Of a DNA stretch of 64,000 nt, positions 44,559 through 53,776 are shown piece by piece. Source of the stretch: an uncultured Latescibacterota bacterium. Its GTDB lineage: Bacteria; Latescibacterota; UBA2968; UBA8231. The stretch's first letter is position 1, and each line of letters opens with the position of its first letter. The notes beneath the pieces are model-generated. The model was not told where the DNA came from and made no database searches. It saw nothing but the letters and a program-made list of their open reading frames with translations. The DNA is taken from contig OY282352.1 in the NCBI GenBank assembly GCA_958295495.1, positions 1,550,001 through 1,614,000 on the forward strand, read 5' to 3'. Both the position numbers and the translations under genes were made by a program.

Positions 44559-46475
44559 CTACATGTTCGTCAGCCAGCGCCCTTTTTCCGCGGTCAGCGC
44601 ATAGATCGCGCCCCACACCCCCGAGACGGAAACCTCGCCCAAAATCAACCCCAGAAAGAACGGCTTGGCCTTCTGAAACAGGCGCACGCCGCCAAAGCGG
44701 ACGATGACCAACTTCAAAAGCCACGCGATCAGCGCCGAGAACCAGATCTGGCTCGTTAGCCAGCCCACCGCAATGGCAAAGCCGACCGGGTGCAACGGCC
44801 ACCAAAACCACCGGTGTTGCGCCCACATCAGAAAGCCCTCCACGGCCGCGCCGATTCCCTTGAAGAGCCAGCCGCGCAGGTTGGCCTCGGGCATGTTGAG
44901 GATGGTCGGGCCGAGGTAGGGCCAGCCGTGGGCCCCGGCCCAATTGATCAGCGACAGATTAATCGCTCCATGAGTGTAGGCCAGTTGCAAGGTCATGTAG
45001 GCCGCGCCCATAAGACTGCACACCACCGCCAGCATCAGGCCCCAAAACAGCCGCGTCTTGGGGCCGGGGATCAACTCGGCGAGTTTGAGCCCGTTGGCGC
45101 AGGCAACCATCGGCGAGGTGCGCGATTCGCCCTGCCAAATAAAGGTGAAGTTGAGGGCGACCAAGCCCTTGGCCCCGAGGACCGAGGTGCCCAAGCCCGA
45201 AATGATGAAGTAGGCCGGGACAATGGGGCTGCGGGCGGTGGCCACGCCGCCGGTGGCTACTACGCGCGCGACCAAGATGAAGAAGATCAAGCTGACGACG
45301 AGCAAGATCGGGAGCACCGCAATGGGCACCCCCGAACGCCAGAGCCAAACGGCGACGAAGAGCAGGCTGCCCAAAAAGCCGAGCAAGGCCGTGCGATAGC
45401 TGAGCAACTCCTCGCTGTCATCGACGCCGTGCGGGTTCCAGAGTTTGCGTGCGACCTCTTTGAGGTGGGGCCGGGCGGTCCACAGCCCAAATAGCACCAA
45501 CACAATGACCGCGCCAGTGGCTTGATGGGTCAAGTCGGCCGGCTGCGAGTACTCATACGCGCTCAGGCGCTCGGTGCTGGCGATGCCGAGGTTCTTGAAG
45601 ACCCCTTCCTCCACCTTGGAAAAGACATAGAAGAACCAGATGCTGAAGGTGATCTCGAGATTGACCAAGTAGAAGAAGCCGACCCAAGCCAAGTTGAGCG
45701 CAATCGGCAGGTGCAAGGTATGGTTGAAGAAGGAAAAACGGCCACTGGGGCGGTATTCGGGCACGAGTGGGAAGTAGTGGTTGAGGGCGTTGAGACTGAG
45801 CAGGATGAACGGCACGGCAAACCCCAGCCACATCCGCTGGTCCTTAAAAAAAGAAGCCACGCGCACGTTGGCGTCCTTCTCAATCATGTTCTGCGGTAGC
45901 TGGACCATCGGATAGGTCAGCCGCTCGTGGACCGACCACTGGCGGTGGAGGAGGGCACTCAGGCAGATCAGCATGAAGCTCATGGCCGCGATCAAGGCCA
46001 GCCAGTAGGCCATCGGCTCCGCCCAGACGCCCCACGGGATGGCCTCACCCTGCGGCAGGCCCTCGTAGTAATTCTTGATGGCCTCAAAGTCCTGCGGAGC
46101 AATCCACGAGGGGATAAAGTCGTAGAACAGCTCGGCGTAATTGTTTTCTGGGGTGGCGTAGTAGAAGGGATAGACGATGGTGCCAATGAGGAAGAACATC
46201 AGGCCCCAAGTCGGCACAGTGACCGCCATCATCAACATGCAGTAAATCAGGACGAGATCGGCTTTGGACAGGGCGGAATGGCGGTGGATCAGGGCCACGA
46301 ACCCATTGACGGCAAAGGTCAGGACAAAAAAGAGAAAGAGGGCCCCCGGGGAAGAAGGGTTGAAGCCGATCCAGTAGTAATTGAACACGACCCCATACGG
46401 GGCGAGCAGGCCAACCCCTAGGGAGAGAGCTACGCCGGTTAGCAGTCCCCTGATGCTGAAAGGCGATTTGGGCAT
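44559..46475 (-). CDS. OPT-like polytopic membrane protein (DUF6785/6784-type)
   Basis: A 638-residue protein with about 12-14 hydrophobic segments over its whole length. Its pattern (WIGFNPSSPGALFLFFVLTF near the start; QWSVHERLTYPMVQLPQNMI about residue 195; and a late WLFKGIGAAVEGFLMW) recalls the uncharacterised DUF6785/DUF6784 proteins related to oligopeptide-type transporters. I cannot name a substrate. It lies 29 bp downstream of the SDR gene on the same strand and may export or import a product of the SDR, PhyH and GH32 group. An unrelated frame overlapping its 3' end is not a gene. Confidence 0.7.
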   Translation of the reverse strand: MPKSPFSIRGLLTGVALSLGVGLLAPYGVVFNYYWIGFNPSSPGALFLFFVLTFAVNGFVALIHRHSALSKADLVLIYCMLMMAVTVPTWGLMFFLIGTIVYPFYYATPENNYAELFYDFIPSWIAPQDFEAIKNYYEGLPQGEAIPWGVWAEPMAYWLALIAAMSFMLICLSALLHRQWSVHERLTYPMVQLPQNMIEKDANVRVASFFKDQRMWLGFAVPFILLSLNALNHYFPLVPEYRPSGRFSFFNHTLHLPIALNLAWVGFFYLVNLEITFSIWFFYVFSKVEEGVFKNLGIASTERLSAYEYSQPADLTHQATGAVIVLVLFGLWTARPHLKEVARKLWNPHGVDDSEELLSYRTALLGFLGSLLFVAVWLWRSGVPIAVLPILLVVSLIFFILVARVVATGGVATARSPIVPAYFIISGLGTSVLGAKGLVALNFTFIWQGESRTSPMVACANGLKLAELIPGPKTRLFWGLMLAVVCSLMGAAYMTLQLAYTHGAINLSLINWAGAHGWPYLGPTILNMPEANLRGWLFKGIGAAVEGFLMWAQHRWFWWPLHPVGFAIAVGWLTSQIWFSALIAWLLKLVIVRFGGVRLFQKAKPFFLGLILGEVSVSGVWGAIYALTAEKGRWLTNM

Positions 46476-46504
46476 GTTTAGGCCGGCGAGCGCAGTCGAG
46501 TGCC

Positions 46505-47290
46505 CTACTCGGCGGCCGAGGCGGCCAAAAGCCCCCCATCCACCGGCAGGGACGCCCCGGTGATGCAGCCGGCGGCCGGCGAGCAGAGAAAGGCCACGGC
46601 CCGGCCAATGTCTTCAGGGGTTCCCGGACGACGCAGGGGAACTATATCATGGTACTGCTCATCGAGAATGCCCAGCGCCGGCGGCGGTTCGTTGAAGACG
46701 CGATCGGTGTCCATGTATCCGGGCAAGATGGCGTTGCAGCGAATTCCGTATTCGCCCAAGTCAACGGCCATGCTTTCGGTCAGGCGCAAGACGCCGGCTT
46801 TGGCGGCTCCGTAGGCGGTGTCGTTCTTCCACGCCCGCCGCCCGTGTACCGAGGAGGTGCTGACGATGGCTCCTCCGTCGCCCTGCGCCACCATGGCGCG
46901 CGCCGCCTGCTGCGAGCAGAGGAAAAACCCCTTGAGGCCCACGTCGAGGTTTTGGTCCCAATTCTCCTCGCTGAGTTTGAGGAAGTGCTCGCCCGTGCCT
47001 CCGTAGGGGTTGTTGACCAAGATGTCAATGCGGCCAAACCGGGCGAGAAAGGCCGCGAACATCGCCTCGACTTGGGCGCTAGCGGAAATATCGCCGGCAA
47101 AGAACTCGGCCTCGCGGCCCATGGCGCGGACCAAGCCCAAGGTTTTGCCGGCGTCCTCGTCGTCGTGCAGGTCGTTGATCCCCACGTCGCAGCCGGCTTC
47201 GGCTAAAGCGAGGGCAATGCCGCGGCCAATGCGGCGCTTGCCGCCGGTGACGAAGGCCTTTTTTCCGCGTAGCGAGTATGGGTTGGACAT
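46505..47290 (-). CDS. Short-chain dehydrogenase/reductase (SDR)
   Basis: From ATG 47290 (after ACAAGGAGCACACC) it has 261 residues. The cofactor motif is reduced to GGKRRIGRG (about residues 15-23), with DVGINDLHDD next. The active site shows STSSVHGRRA (Ser) and YGAAKAG (Tyr-x-x-x-Lys, about 159-163), and the C-terminus ends DGGLLAAS. Substrate is unknown; the neighbours suggest a sugar or polyol. It lies 14 bp after the PhyH gene. Confidence 0.9.
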   Translation of the reverse strand: MSNPYSLRGKKAFVTGGKRRIGRGIALALAEAGCDVGINDLHDDEDAGKTLGLVRAMGREAEFFAGDISASAQVEAMFAAFLARFGRIDILVNNPYGGTGEHFLKLSEENWDQNLDVGLKGFFLCSQQAARAMVAQGDGGAIVSTSSVHGRRAWKNDTAYGAAKAGVLRLTESMAVDLGEYGIRCNAILPGYMDTDRVFNEPPPALGILDEQYHDIVPLRRPGTPEDIGRAVAFLCSPAAGCITGASLPVDGGLLAASAAE

Positions 47291-47304
47291 GGTGTGCTCC
47301 TTGT

Positions 47305-48039
47305 CTAAGCAATTTCGGGGTGTTCGTGCATTGAGGGGGTAGCCATGATGCGCTTTTGTCGCTCGGTCAGCTCGCCGTACTCTTCGAGGTTGTAAAACTC
47401 CTTGGCCCACGTCGAGTAGCCGGGGCTGTACTTATAGAGCAAGGTGCGGCGTTGGTGCTCGGCACGCCACGGCATGGTGCCGTGGATGAGGGCCTCGGTA
47501 AAGAACAAGGCATCTCCGGCCTTGGCCGTGGGTTGGACGACGTAGTGAGCACTGCGCTCGAAGAGCCTGACATCTTGGGGCAGGTTGCCGGGGTAATTGG
47601 TCTTGTGGCTGCCCGGTACGCAGGCGAAGCCACCGTCGCCCACATTGGCATCGGCGAGAAAAAAGGTCACCACGCTCAGGCCATTGCGCATCTGGCCGTC
47701 GCGGTAGCTAAACCAGTGGTCAGTATCTTGGCTGGGGCCGCCGTGGAGACCGCCGCGGGTGTCGCCGCGATTCATGACAATGGCGTAGTCGTGATCAATT
47801 CGGACCTTGGGGCCGATGAGTTCGACCAAGTAGGGCAGGATTTTGGGGTGGTCGATCAGGTCTTTGGTGGCTTGGCCCCAGTTGCTGACCTTGTTCAGGT
47901 CGTTGCGGGGATGATTGTCCCAGCCGGCGAGGTGCTGATCTACCAGCGCGTTGAGATCGTCCAGTTCCCGCGCGCTGAGGACGTCTTTGACGACCAGATA
48001 CCCCTCCAGATCAAAGGCGAATTTTTCTTCTTCGGTCAT
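47305..48039 (-). CDS. Phytanoyl-CoA dioxygenase family protein (PhyH)
   Basis: From ATG 48039, after AAAGGAGCACGCC, 244 residues. It opens FAFDLEGYLVVKDVLSARE, has the iron-binding area GGLHGGPSQDTDHWF (HxD-like, about residues 105-116) and the distal His in FFTEALIHGTMPW (about 185), followed by Arg in HQRRTLLY. The substrate is unknown. It lies 14 bp after the GH32-like gene and 14 bp before the SDR, in one minus-strand operon. Confidence 0.88.
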   Translation of the reverse strand: MTEEEKFAFDLEGYLVVKDVLSARELDDLNALVDQHLAGWDNHPRNDLNKVSNWGQATKDLIDHPKILPYLVELIGPKVRIDHDYAIVMNRGDTRGGLHGGPSQDTDHWFSYRDGQMRNGLSVVTFFLADANVGDGGFACVPGSHKTNYPGNLPQDVRLFERSAHYVVQPTAKAGDALFFTEALIHGTMPWRAEHQRRTLLYKYSPGYSTWAKEFYNLEEYGELTERQKRIMATPSMHEHPEIA

Positions 48040-48053
48040 GGCGTGCTCCTTTG

Positions 48054-49601
48054 CTATTCCGCGTAAATATCCTGCATCTGATAGGCGTCGAGCGAGAGCA
48101 GCTCGGCGCTCTGGCCCTGCGCCCGCAGCGAGACCCCGACGCTGTCGGCGCGGTCGGGATAGACCCGTGCGGCCACGCATTGCTGGTCGTTGGCAAAGAC
48201 TTCGACGACACTTTTATCAACGAAAACCCGCAGCTTGAGCGTCTCGCTTGGGGCGAGGACGACCGGGGCGGTTTCTGGGGCGCGGGAGAGCACGTCGGGT
48301 GCGACAGAAGAATACGAGGTGTCGAGCGAGATCAAGCTCTGGCGGTGGTCGCTGCCAAAGACGCGGTTGCTAAAACCCCGGTTTTTGAAGAAGGCAATGC
48401 GCGTGTACTCCTCCCGGCCGGGAGCGCGTAGGACGTTGAGTTCGACCATGGGCGCGTCTTGGGGATCGATTTCAGCGACGATTTCCACGGCGTTGCCCCG
48501 GACCGCATCGAGGACGAGTTCTTCGTTGGCGGGAAGGGTGGTTTTGCCGACGCGCTGGTGGCCCTGCCGCAGGGATTCAAGGTCGCCAGCCGGCGTCATG
48601 GCCAGCTCGTCGCCAACGACGGTCAGCCGACGAGGCAAGGTCATAATCTGGTTCCAGCCCTTGGTCGGTTTGCCGGGGTTCATGTTGAAGATGGTCAAGA
48701 CGCCGCCTTGGCCGTCGGGAGTGGCCGAAGGGGCGTGGACGCCCGAGGGCACGGCCGCGCCGAAGTTGAATTTGGCACCGTAGGTCACGACGAACTTGTC
48801 GCGCGCGGTGTCGTAGTCGCCGAGCAGGTACTGGCCGCCGCTTCGATGGCTAAAGAAGAGGAGGATGTGGCGGTCGCCAATGGGCCAGAAATAGGGGCAG
48901 GCCCCGTCGTCGCCGACTAAGGTGTACCCGTCGTCCTCCACGAAGGGGTGGAGATACTCCCAGTGTTCGAGATCACTCGACTTAAAGAGGAAGTTGGCGC
49001 GGACGGGCTTGCCAGCCGGGCCTTCGGGCTTGGTGCCCGCCGAGAGCGAGTAGTACGCGTCGCCCTGCTTCCATATACAGGGGTCGAAAACTCGGTAGGG
49101 CTGGTCGGGCTGGATGGGAATTACGGCCTTGTCGGCGACCTTTTTCCAGTTCAGCAATAGCGGGTCCGAAGAAGTGGCGACCATGTTGCCGACCTCGGTG
49201 CCGTGGTACATGGCGATGACGCGGTCTTCCTCGACCAGCGCGGCCCCTGAAAAGCAGCAGCGCTCCGGGTTCGGATAAATGCAGTACGGCAGGTCGCTCC
49301 AGTGGACGAGATCGTCGCTTACGGCGTGGCCCCAATGCTGGCGGGTATCCTCCGGTGGATAGGCTTGGTAGAAGAGATGGTAGCGGCCCTGCCAGCAGCA
49401 AAGCCCGTTGGGGTCGTTGAGATTAGCTTCTGGGTTGATGTAGTGGTAGATGGGGCGGTGTGGGTCGCCGGCGTACGAGCGACGCGCTGCGAGCAGGCGC
49501 TGCATCAGCGGGTTGGTCGCCAGAGCTTCCTCCTGTTCGGCCAGCGCGTCGGGGAAGGTGTAGTAGGGGACCTTGGAAGTGTAGTCGGGCGCGGCAGTCA
49601 T
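48054..49601 (-). CDS. Glycoside hydrolase family 32-like protein
   Basis: A 515-residue five-bladed propeller plus C-terminal beta-sandwich, as in invertases and levanases. The nucleophile motif NDPNG is at residues 62-66 and the stabilising Asp in VFDP at 171-174. Where GH32 enzymes have EC (acid/base Glu), this reads GAC at 233-235, so the usual acid/base is missing; it may hydrolyse another bond or be inactive. The C-terminal part (FVDKSVVEVFAND) is typical of GH32. It is the first gene of the PhyH/SDR operon. Its first ~10 codons are repeated at 53843-53872. Confidence 0.84.
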   Translation of the reverse strand: MTAAPDYTSKVPYYTFPDALAEQEEALATNPLMQRLLAARRSYAGDPHRPIYHYINPEANLNDPNGLCCWQGRYHLFYQAYPPEDTRQHWGHAVSDDLVHWSDLPYCIYPNPERCCFSGAALVEEDRVIAMYHGTEVGNMVATSSDPLLLNWKKVADKAVIPIQPDQPYRVFDPCIWKQGDAYYSLSAGTKPEGPAGKPVRANFLFKSSDLEHWEYLHPFVEDDGYTLVGDDGACPYFWPIGDRHILLFFSHRSGGQYLLGDYDTARDKFVVTYGAKFNFGAAVPSGVHAPSATPDGQGGVLTIFNMNPGKPTKGWNQIMTLPRRLTVVGDELAMTPAGDLESLRQGHQRVGKTTLPANEELVLDAVRGNAVEIVAEIDPQDAPMVELNVLRAPGREEYTRIAFFKNRGFSNRVFGSDHRQSLISLDTSYSSVAPDVLSRAPETAPVVLAPSETLKLRVFVDKSVVEVFANDQQCVAARVYPDRADSVGVSLRAQGQSAELLSLDAYQMQDIYAE

Positions 49602-49602
49602 G
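49573..49602 (-). repeat. 30-bp direct repeat, left copy (island boundary)
   Basis: Exact match to 53843-53872. Here it is the start of the GH32-like gene, including its ATG and first nine codons. The two copies are 4,270 bp apart and bracket the helicase pair. Confidence 0.9.
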
Positions 49603-49673
49603 ATCTTGGTTCTCCGGCGTTAAGAGGGTTGGAGGCACGAATAGGGTCTATGCAATTCACAATTCCATGTAGT

Positions 49674-52529
49674 CTAATCAAGCCTACTCTCTCGTGGCCC
49701 GCAATCTGCCGCTGCGAGATCGACCCGGCCGTTTGGATGCTTGAATCGCGTACATTTGGAATCAAGGATCCTATCGGCTGCCTTTATCAGACCATTATAA
49801 GCCTCACGGCGACTCTCCCTATTAGAGTTGGGCACCGACGCGGATGTAACTTGAGACATTAGCCACTCGGCAAGGAATGGTGGATTCTCTGCAACCTTCC
49901 CTCCAGCGGTAGCAAACAGTGGGACGAACTCCTCAGTCAATGCCTTCCCTTGGTCGTTTTGCCAACGCAGCTTAAATGCGGCAAGTATCCCCAGCTCTCC
50001 TACAGGCGATAAGACCGAGGCGTACAGACCACCAAATGTTTGTGATTTCGCCAACTTGATCAAATGCTGAAAAAACTTCGTTTCAAAATCGAGCAACACT
50101 ACACCCCCGAGCCGGTGTGCAAGCCGTCGATTCGTCGTAACTCTCACCACTGTTCGTCGACCAAATTCAGGAAACTTGCCTTGTATATCTTCGGGTAGCC
50201 GAATTTCCAAAACGTCGCCATCGTATAGAGTCGTTTGTAGGTCAATATCAGCGATCGGCAACATATTGCGAATGAACAGATCGACATGTTTCATCGTGAA
50301 ACCAATAGTACCTCCTAAAGCGTTCGGATCGTAACCTGCAACGTGAGTAAAAACTTCATCCTGTAACTTTTTGGCCTCTTGAGCTCTTTTCAGTGCTTTG
50401 TTGATCTCTTCTTGTGTGCGCTCTATGTTCATGTCTGTTGACGATCTCAGAATTGAGGCTAGGTCCATATTTTCTAGAATTTCGCCTAAAATTTCGGCAT
50501 CGAGTCTTTCATTGTACTCCTCGCCTATGGGTGCCATATCCTGCACTATGCTGGTTATCCGTTGAAGCATCAAATCAATCGCAGAGTTATCAAAACTGTC
50601 TCGAGCGTGTAGATTGAAGACAATAACTTTTTTCTTTTGACCATAGCGGTACAATCGGCCAATACGCTGGACCAGCCGGGATGGATTCCATGGCAAATCG
50701 TAATTTACCATCACGTGACACGATTCATGTAGGTTGATACCTTCGCCACCGGCTTCCGTTGAAACCATAAATTTCGCTGACTCGTTGAACATGGTAATAG
50801 ACTTCAGTTTCTCGTCCAATCCCATTGAGCCATTTATTAGCTCAACTTCGCCCGCTTCGGGGAACTGATCCTCAAGTGCTTCCTTGAGGTAGGTTTGAGT
50901 GCCTCGGTATTCCGTAAAGATCAAGAGATTCTCCCCTTTCTCAACAAGCGGCGCGACAACTTCATTGAGAAACATTTGTAGTTTTTCGTCGTTCTTATAC
51001 ACGACCTTTGCTGCCTCAAGCAAGCCTTCGATCATCTCCCGTTCGTGTGCGAAAAATTCCTTAGCCCCAGTGTTCGATACGCTCGTTACAAGATCGTCTT
51101 GATCGTCTCCACCCTCGGATAGGTCGTCTAGCGTCAATTCCCTCTCTAGACCGTCCTCTTTGTATTCATTCAATTCGCCAGATAATTTTTCTAGCCGCAA
51201 CTGGAGGGCGCGTTCGATGGCTGCGATGCTAGATGAGGCGAGTTTTCGGTATGTTGTCATAACGAAGCCGATAGCACGACCGGTACTTCCTCCCTCTTCT
51301 CCCGATCTATAACCATGTCGCAGATACTCGTCTAGTAACTTCTGGAATTTGAGCGTTTCCCCTGATGACTTCACTGGAATCCGATGTATATCTTGCCCTT
51401 TGAAAATGAACTGACCATCGGCGTCAGTAACCTCGCTTTTGCGATTTCTCAGGATTAGGTCGCTCACGATTTCTGGATTGAATCTAAGTGTGTGTATCTG
51501 CCGACTCATATCAGGCCGTACGAGCTCTAAGATCGATATGAAGCGATCCACATAACCTTGATGAGGGGTACCACTTAAAAGAAAAAAACCATCAGACATC
51601 GGCCGCAGCATTTCTGCCAATTTATAGCGATCCGCCCGTTCGCCACTAGCATGTCGGGTGAGCTTGTGGCCCTCATCGAATACGACGATGTCCCATCCAC
51701 CGGCCTGCCGAAATACTTCCATGTGATTTTCCCGTTTAGCGAGGTCAATGGAGACAATTACATGGTCGTAGCGTTTCCAGTGTTCATGATCGTGAACGTT
51801 GAAATCACGTCCGTATATAATGAACGTTTGGTCAAACTTATACTTGAGTTCGTCTTGCCATTGTCGAGTTAGACCAGCCGGCGAAACTACCAGCACACGA
51901 CGTGCTTGCCCTTTGCGCTTAAGAGCTGCAAGAAGTAATCCAACCTCGATGGTTTTGCCTAGTCCGACGTCATCGGCAATTAACCAGTTGTAGTTTCCAG
52001 AACTTAGAATCCGGTGGACGAGCTGAATCTGATGCGGTAGCGGATCGACATCCATGCGATCTAGCGAACCAGTCAGGTGGTTCCAGTTTTCGAGCGCGTG
52101 TGCCAAAAGACGAAGACGGAATCTTTCGGCGTAGTCTTCGACACCCGTTTCGGCACGCTCGTAACGCATTCTCACTGGCTTGATTCGACGTAGATTCTCG
52201 TAGGGTATCTGTTCCACACGTCCACTGTCATCGAGTTTAACGAGACACATATCGCTTGATCCTATCTTAAGTTGGCCGACGATAGTTCCTTGTCCCAAGG
52301 ATTTACGTGTCGCCGAAATCGGCAGATCCTGAACAGTCCAGCCCTCTTGAAAACCTGACTCCAAGTCGCCAATATCCAACCACTCTTGCCAAGAGCGTTT
52401 GGATGTACACCAAGTAACTCGGACCTTTCGGGAGCTTATTTCTCGGTCCACTACTCGCCCCAATAATTCTTTCTTGCCGCGCCGTTGGACCCAACAATCT
52501 TTGACTGGAATTAAAACGTCTGTTGTCAT
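49674..52529 (-). CDS. SNF2/RapA-like helicase
   Basis: From ATG 52529, 951 residues (a GTG at 52550 would add seven and overlap the upstream gene). The first ~160 residues carry two small Tudor/SH3-like segments (LGRVVDREISSRKVRVTWCTS; TIVGQLKIGSSDMCLVKLDD), as in RapA. The motor follows: IADDVGLGKTIEVG (Walker A, about 186), VFDEGHKL (DEGH, about 288), LLSGTPHQG, STEAGGEGINL and QRIGRLYRYGQ. The C-terminus (about 650-950) is unrecognised. The gene is visibly AT-richer than its neighbours and lies with an acidic partner on a repeat-bounded island. A defence or DNA-repair role is inference. Confidence 0.88.
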   Translation of the reverse strand: MTTDVLIPVKDCWVQRRGKKELLGRVVDREISSRKVRVTWCTSKRSWQEWLDIGDLESGFQEGWTVQDLPISATRKSLGQGTIVGQLKIGSSDMCLVKLDDSGRVEQIPYENLRRIKPVRMRYERAETGVEDYAERFRLRLLAHALENWNHLTGSLDRMDVDPLPHQIQLVHRILSSGNYNWLIADDVGLGKTIEVGLLLAALKRKGQARRVLVVSPAGLTRQWQDELKYKFDQTFIIYGRDFNVHDHEHWKRYDHVIVSIDLAKRENHMEVFRQAGGWDIVVFDEGHKLTRHASGERADRYKLAEMLRPMSDGFFLLSGTPHQGYVDRFISILELVRPDMSRQIHTLRFNPEIVSDLILRNRKSEVTDADGQFIFKGQDIHRIPVKSSGETLKFQKLLDEYLRHGYRSGEEGGSTGRAIGFVMTTYRKLASSSIAAIERALQLRLEKLSGELNEYKEDGLERELTLDDLSEGGDDQDDLVTSVSNTGAKEFFAHEREMIEGLLEAAKVVYKNDEKLQMFLNEVVAPLVEKGENLLIFTEYRGTQTYLKEALEDQFPEAGEVELINGSMGLDEKLKSITMFNESAKFMVSTEAGGEGINLHESCHVMVNYDLPWNPSRLVQRIGRLYRYGQKKKVIVFNLHARDSFDNSAIDLMLQRITSIVQDMAPIGEEYNERLDAEILGEILENMDLASILRSSTDMNIERTQEEINKALKRAQEAKKLQDEVFTHVAGYDPNALGGTIGFTMKHVDLFIRNMLPIADIDLQTTLYDGDVLEIRLPEDIQGKFPEFGRRTVVRVTTNRRLAHRLGGVVLLDFETKFFQHLIKLAKSQTFGGLYASVLSPVGELGILAAFKLRWQNDQGKALTEEFVPLFATAGGKVAENPPFLAEWLMSQVTSASVPNSNRESRREAYNGLIKAADRILDSKCTRFKHPNGRVDLAAADCGPRESRLD

Positions 52530-52540
52530 CGCCTCTTTCC

Positions 52541-53776
52541 TTATCTCCACTGTATGCCGACTTCCGCAACTGAACAGGCCGCAGTATGCCGTTCAAACAC
52601 ATCGATATCTTTCTCACATTGCTGCCATAGACTCAACCCGTATTCCAAAAGTTCAGCATCAAGATTTTGTATTTTCACGTCGATATAATAGGGAAAACTT
52701 CGGTAGCCAAGAGACCCATGAGACAGTCTCAGCCATTCGTTGAGCCAATCGTCACCGATCATCATCTCCGGGGGGAAGTCTTTCCGTACTAAGCACACAC
52801 GGTGTGCAGCAACCCATGTAAACGCCGTCTCACCGTTAGAAAGCCTTCTGATTCTGCGCCTCCAAAAACGTCCTTTCCACCAGTCTGTTCGCTGTCTCCA
52901 GATCCACCAGTCTGTTCGCTGTCTCCAGATACTTCGCAACTCCACCATCGCCTTCAGGGTCTCAAAATCCAGTCCATCCGATGCTATTCTTTTTATTGCT
53001 CGAAAAGTACTTGAATGAGAATAGTCCGGATGCCCAAATAAATCTGTCAAGTAGGTCAGAACTATCTCCTGATCGTCGCAGCTCGTCAGATAGAGTAAGC
53101 TCGCTATGTCCGCTGCCTTATCACGGGCGCGCCGGATCAACGGCCCTTCTTCTTCAGGCTCAATCTCCCATGGCGGCTGCTGAGCATCCTCATCAAATTC
53201 GGGGATGTCGTCGAAGGAGGTGTCTGAGTCCTCATATGCCGGATCACCGAGATCGGTATGTTCAAGGCCATCTTCCTCAGTCTCATTAGGTAGCTCCTCA
53301 TCCAACCAACCTTGACTCAGAACATCGGTCTCATCGTTTGGTAAATCACGGTTGTCTGTGAATTCTATTGGCTCAATGTCGGCGCGGATCATATCTTCTT
53401 TCGCCCGCTCCGAGGTATTCAGATCTTCCTTGTCGCTATCGTCTATCGGTGCAGTACCATAGTCAATCAACGATTTTTCTATTCTGATAGCATTTTTGTC
53501 TGTAAGTGCTCCTGGCGGCTCAACCGGCTCCGGCGAACTCGTCTTACTAGGTGTATAATTACGAGTACCCATCTCCGAATGCACGATTTCGGATGTATCC
53601 AGCGCACCAAGATCAGACGCCGCGCTCTTTTCTTTGTTTAGTCCTATATTTTCGCCTGACTCCGTCGTAGCTTCGGGATCCCACGGATCGAACACGATTT
53701 CGTCCTCGCTCCCAGTCCGCTTATAATCCGATGCTTCCCAGCATGAATCGGGGGAGGAAATAGTAGGGGGTTTCAT
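52541..53776 (-). CDS. Acidic, partly disordered partner protein of the helicase (unknown)
   Basis: A 411-residue protein with no recognisable family. Residues 1-210 are rich in Asp, Glu, Ser and Pro and look disordered. The C-terminal 200 residues look folded (PPWEIEPEEEG, DKAADIASLLYLTSCDDQEI, FTWVAAHRVCLVRKDFPPEM). A tandem nine-residue duplication (IWRQRTDWW twice) lies near residue 290. The stop lies 12 bp before the helicase ATG, so the genes are coupled. The acidic region could mimic DNA or bind the helicase; this is inference. Confidence 0.7.
   Translation of the reverse strand: MKPPTISSPDSCWEASDYKRTGSEDEIVFDPWDPEATTESGENIGLNKEKSAASDLGALDTSEIVHSEMGTRNYTPSKTSSPEPVEPPGALTDKNAIRIEKSLIDYGTAPIDDSDKEDLNTSERAKEDMIRADIEPIEFTDNRDLPNDETDVLSQGWLDEELPNETEEDGLEHTDLGDPAYEDSDTSFDDIPEFDEDAQQPPWEIEPEEEGPLIRRARDKAADIASLLYLTSCDDQEIVLTYLTDLFGHPDYSHSSTFRAIKRIASDGLDFETLKAMVELRSIWRQRTDWWIWRQRTDWWKGRFWRRRIRRLSNGETAFTWVAAHRVCLVRKDFPPEMMIGDDWLNEWLRLSHGSLGYRSFPYYIDVKIQNLDAELLEYGLSLWQQCEKDIDVFERHTAACSVAEVGIQWR
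52876..52929 (-). repeat. 27-bp exact tandem duplication
   Basis: Two identical 27-bp units starting at 52876 and 52903, adding nine residues (IWRQRTDWW) in frame to the acidic partner protein. Perfect identity implies a recent duplication. Confidence 0.9.

Noticed and set aside
44350..44943. Minus-strand frame of 197 codons overlapping the OPT-like gene
   Set aside because: It is a shadow of the membrane protein's 3' end extended into the repeat-rich gap, with no independent support.
49674..52529. DISARM (drmD) or classical restriction system
   Set aside because: Only an SNF2/RapA-type motor is present; no methylase, DrmA/B or PLD nuclease lies in the island.
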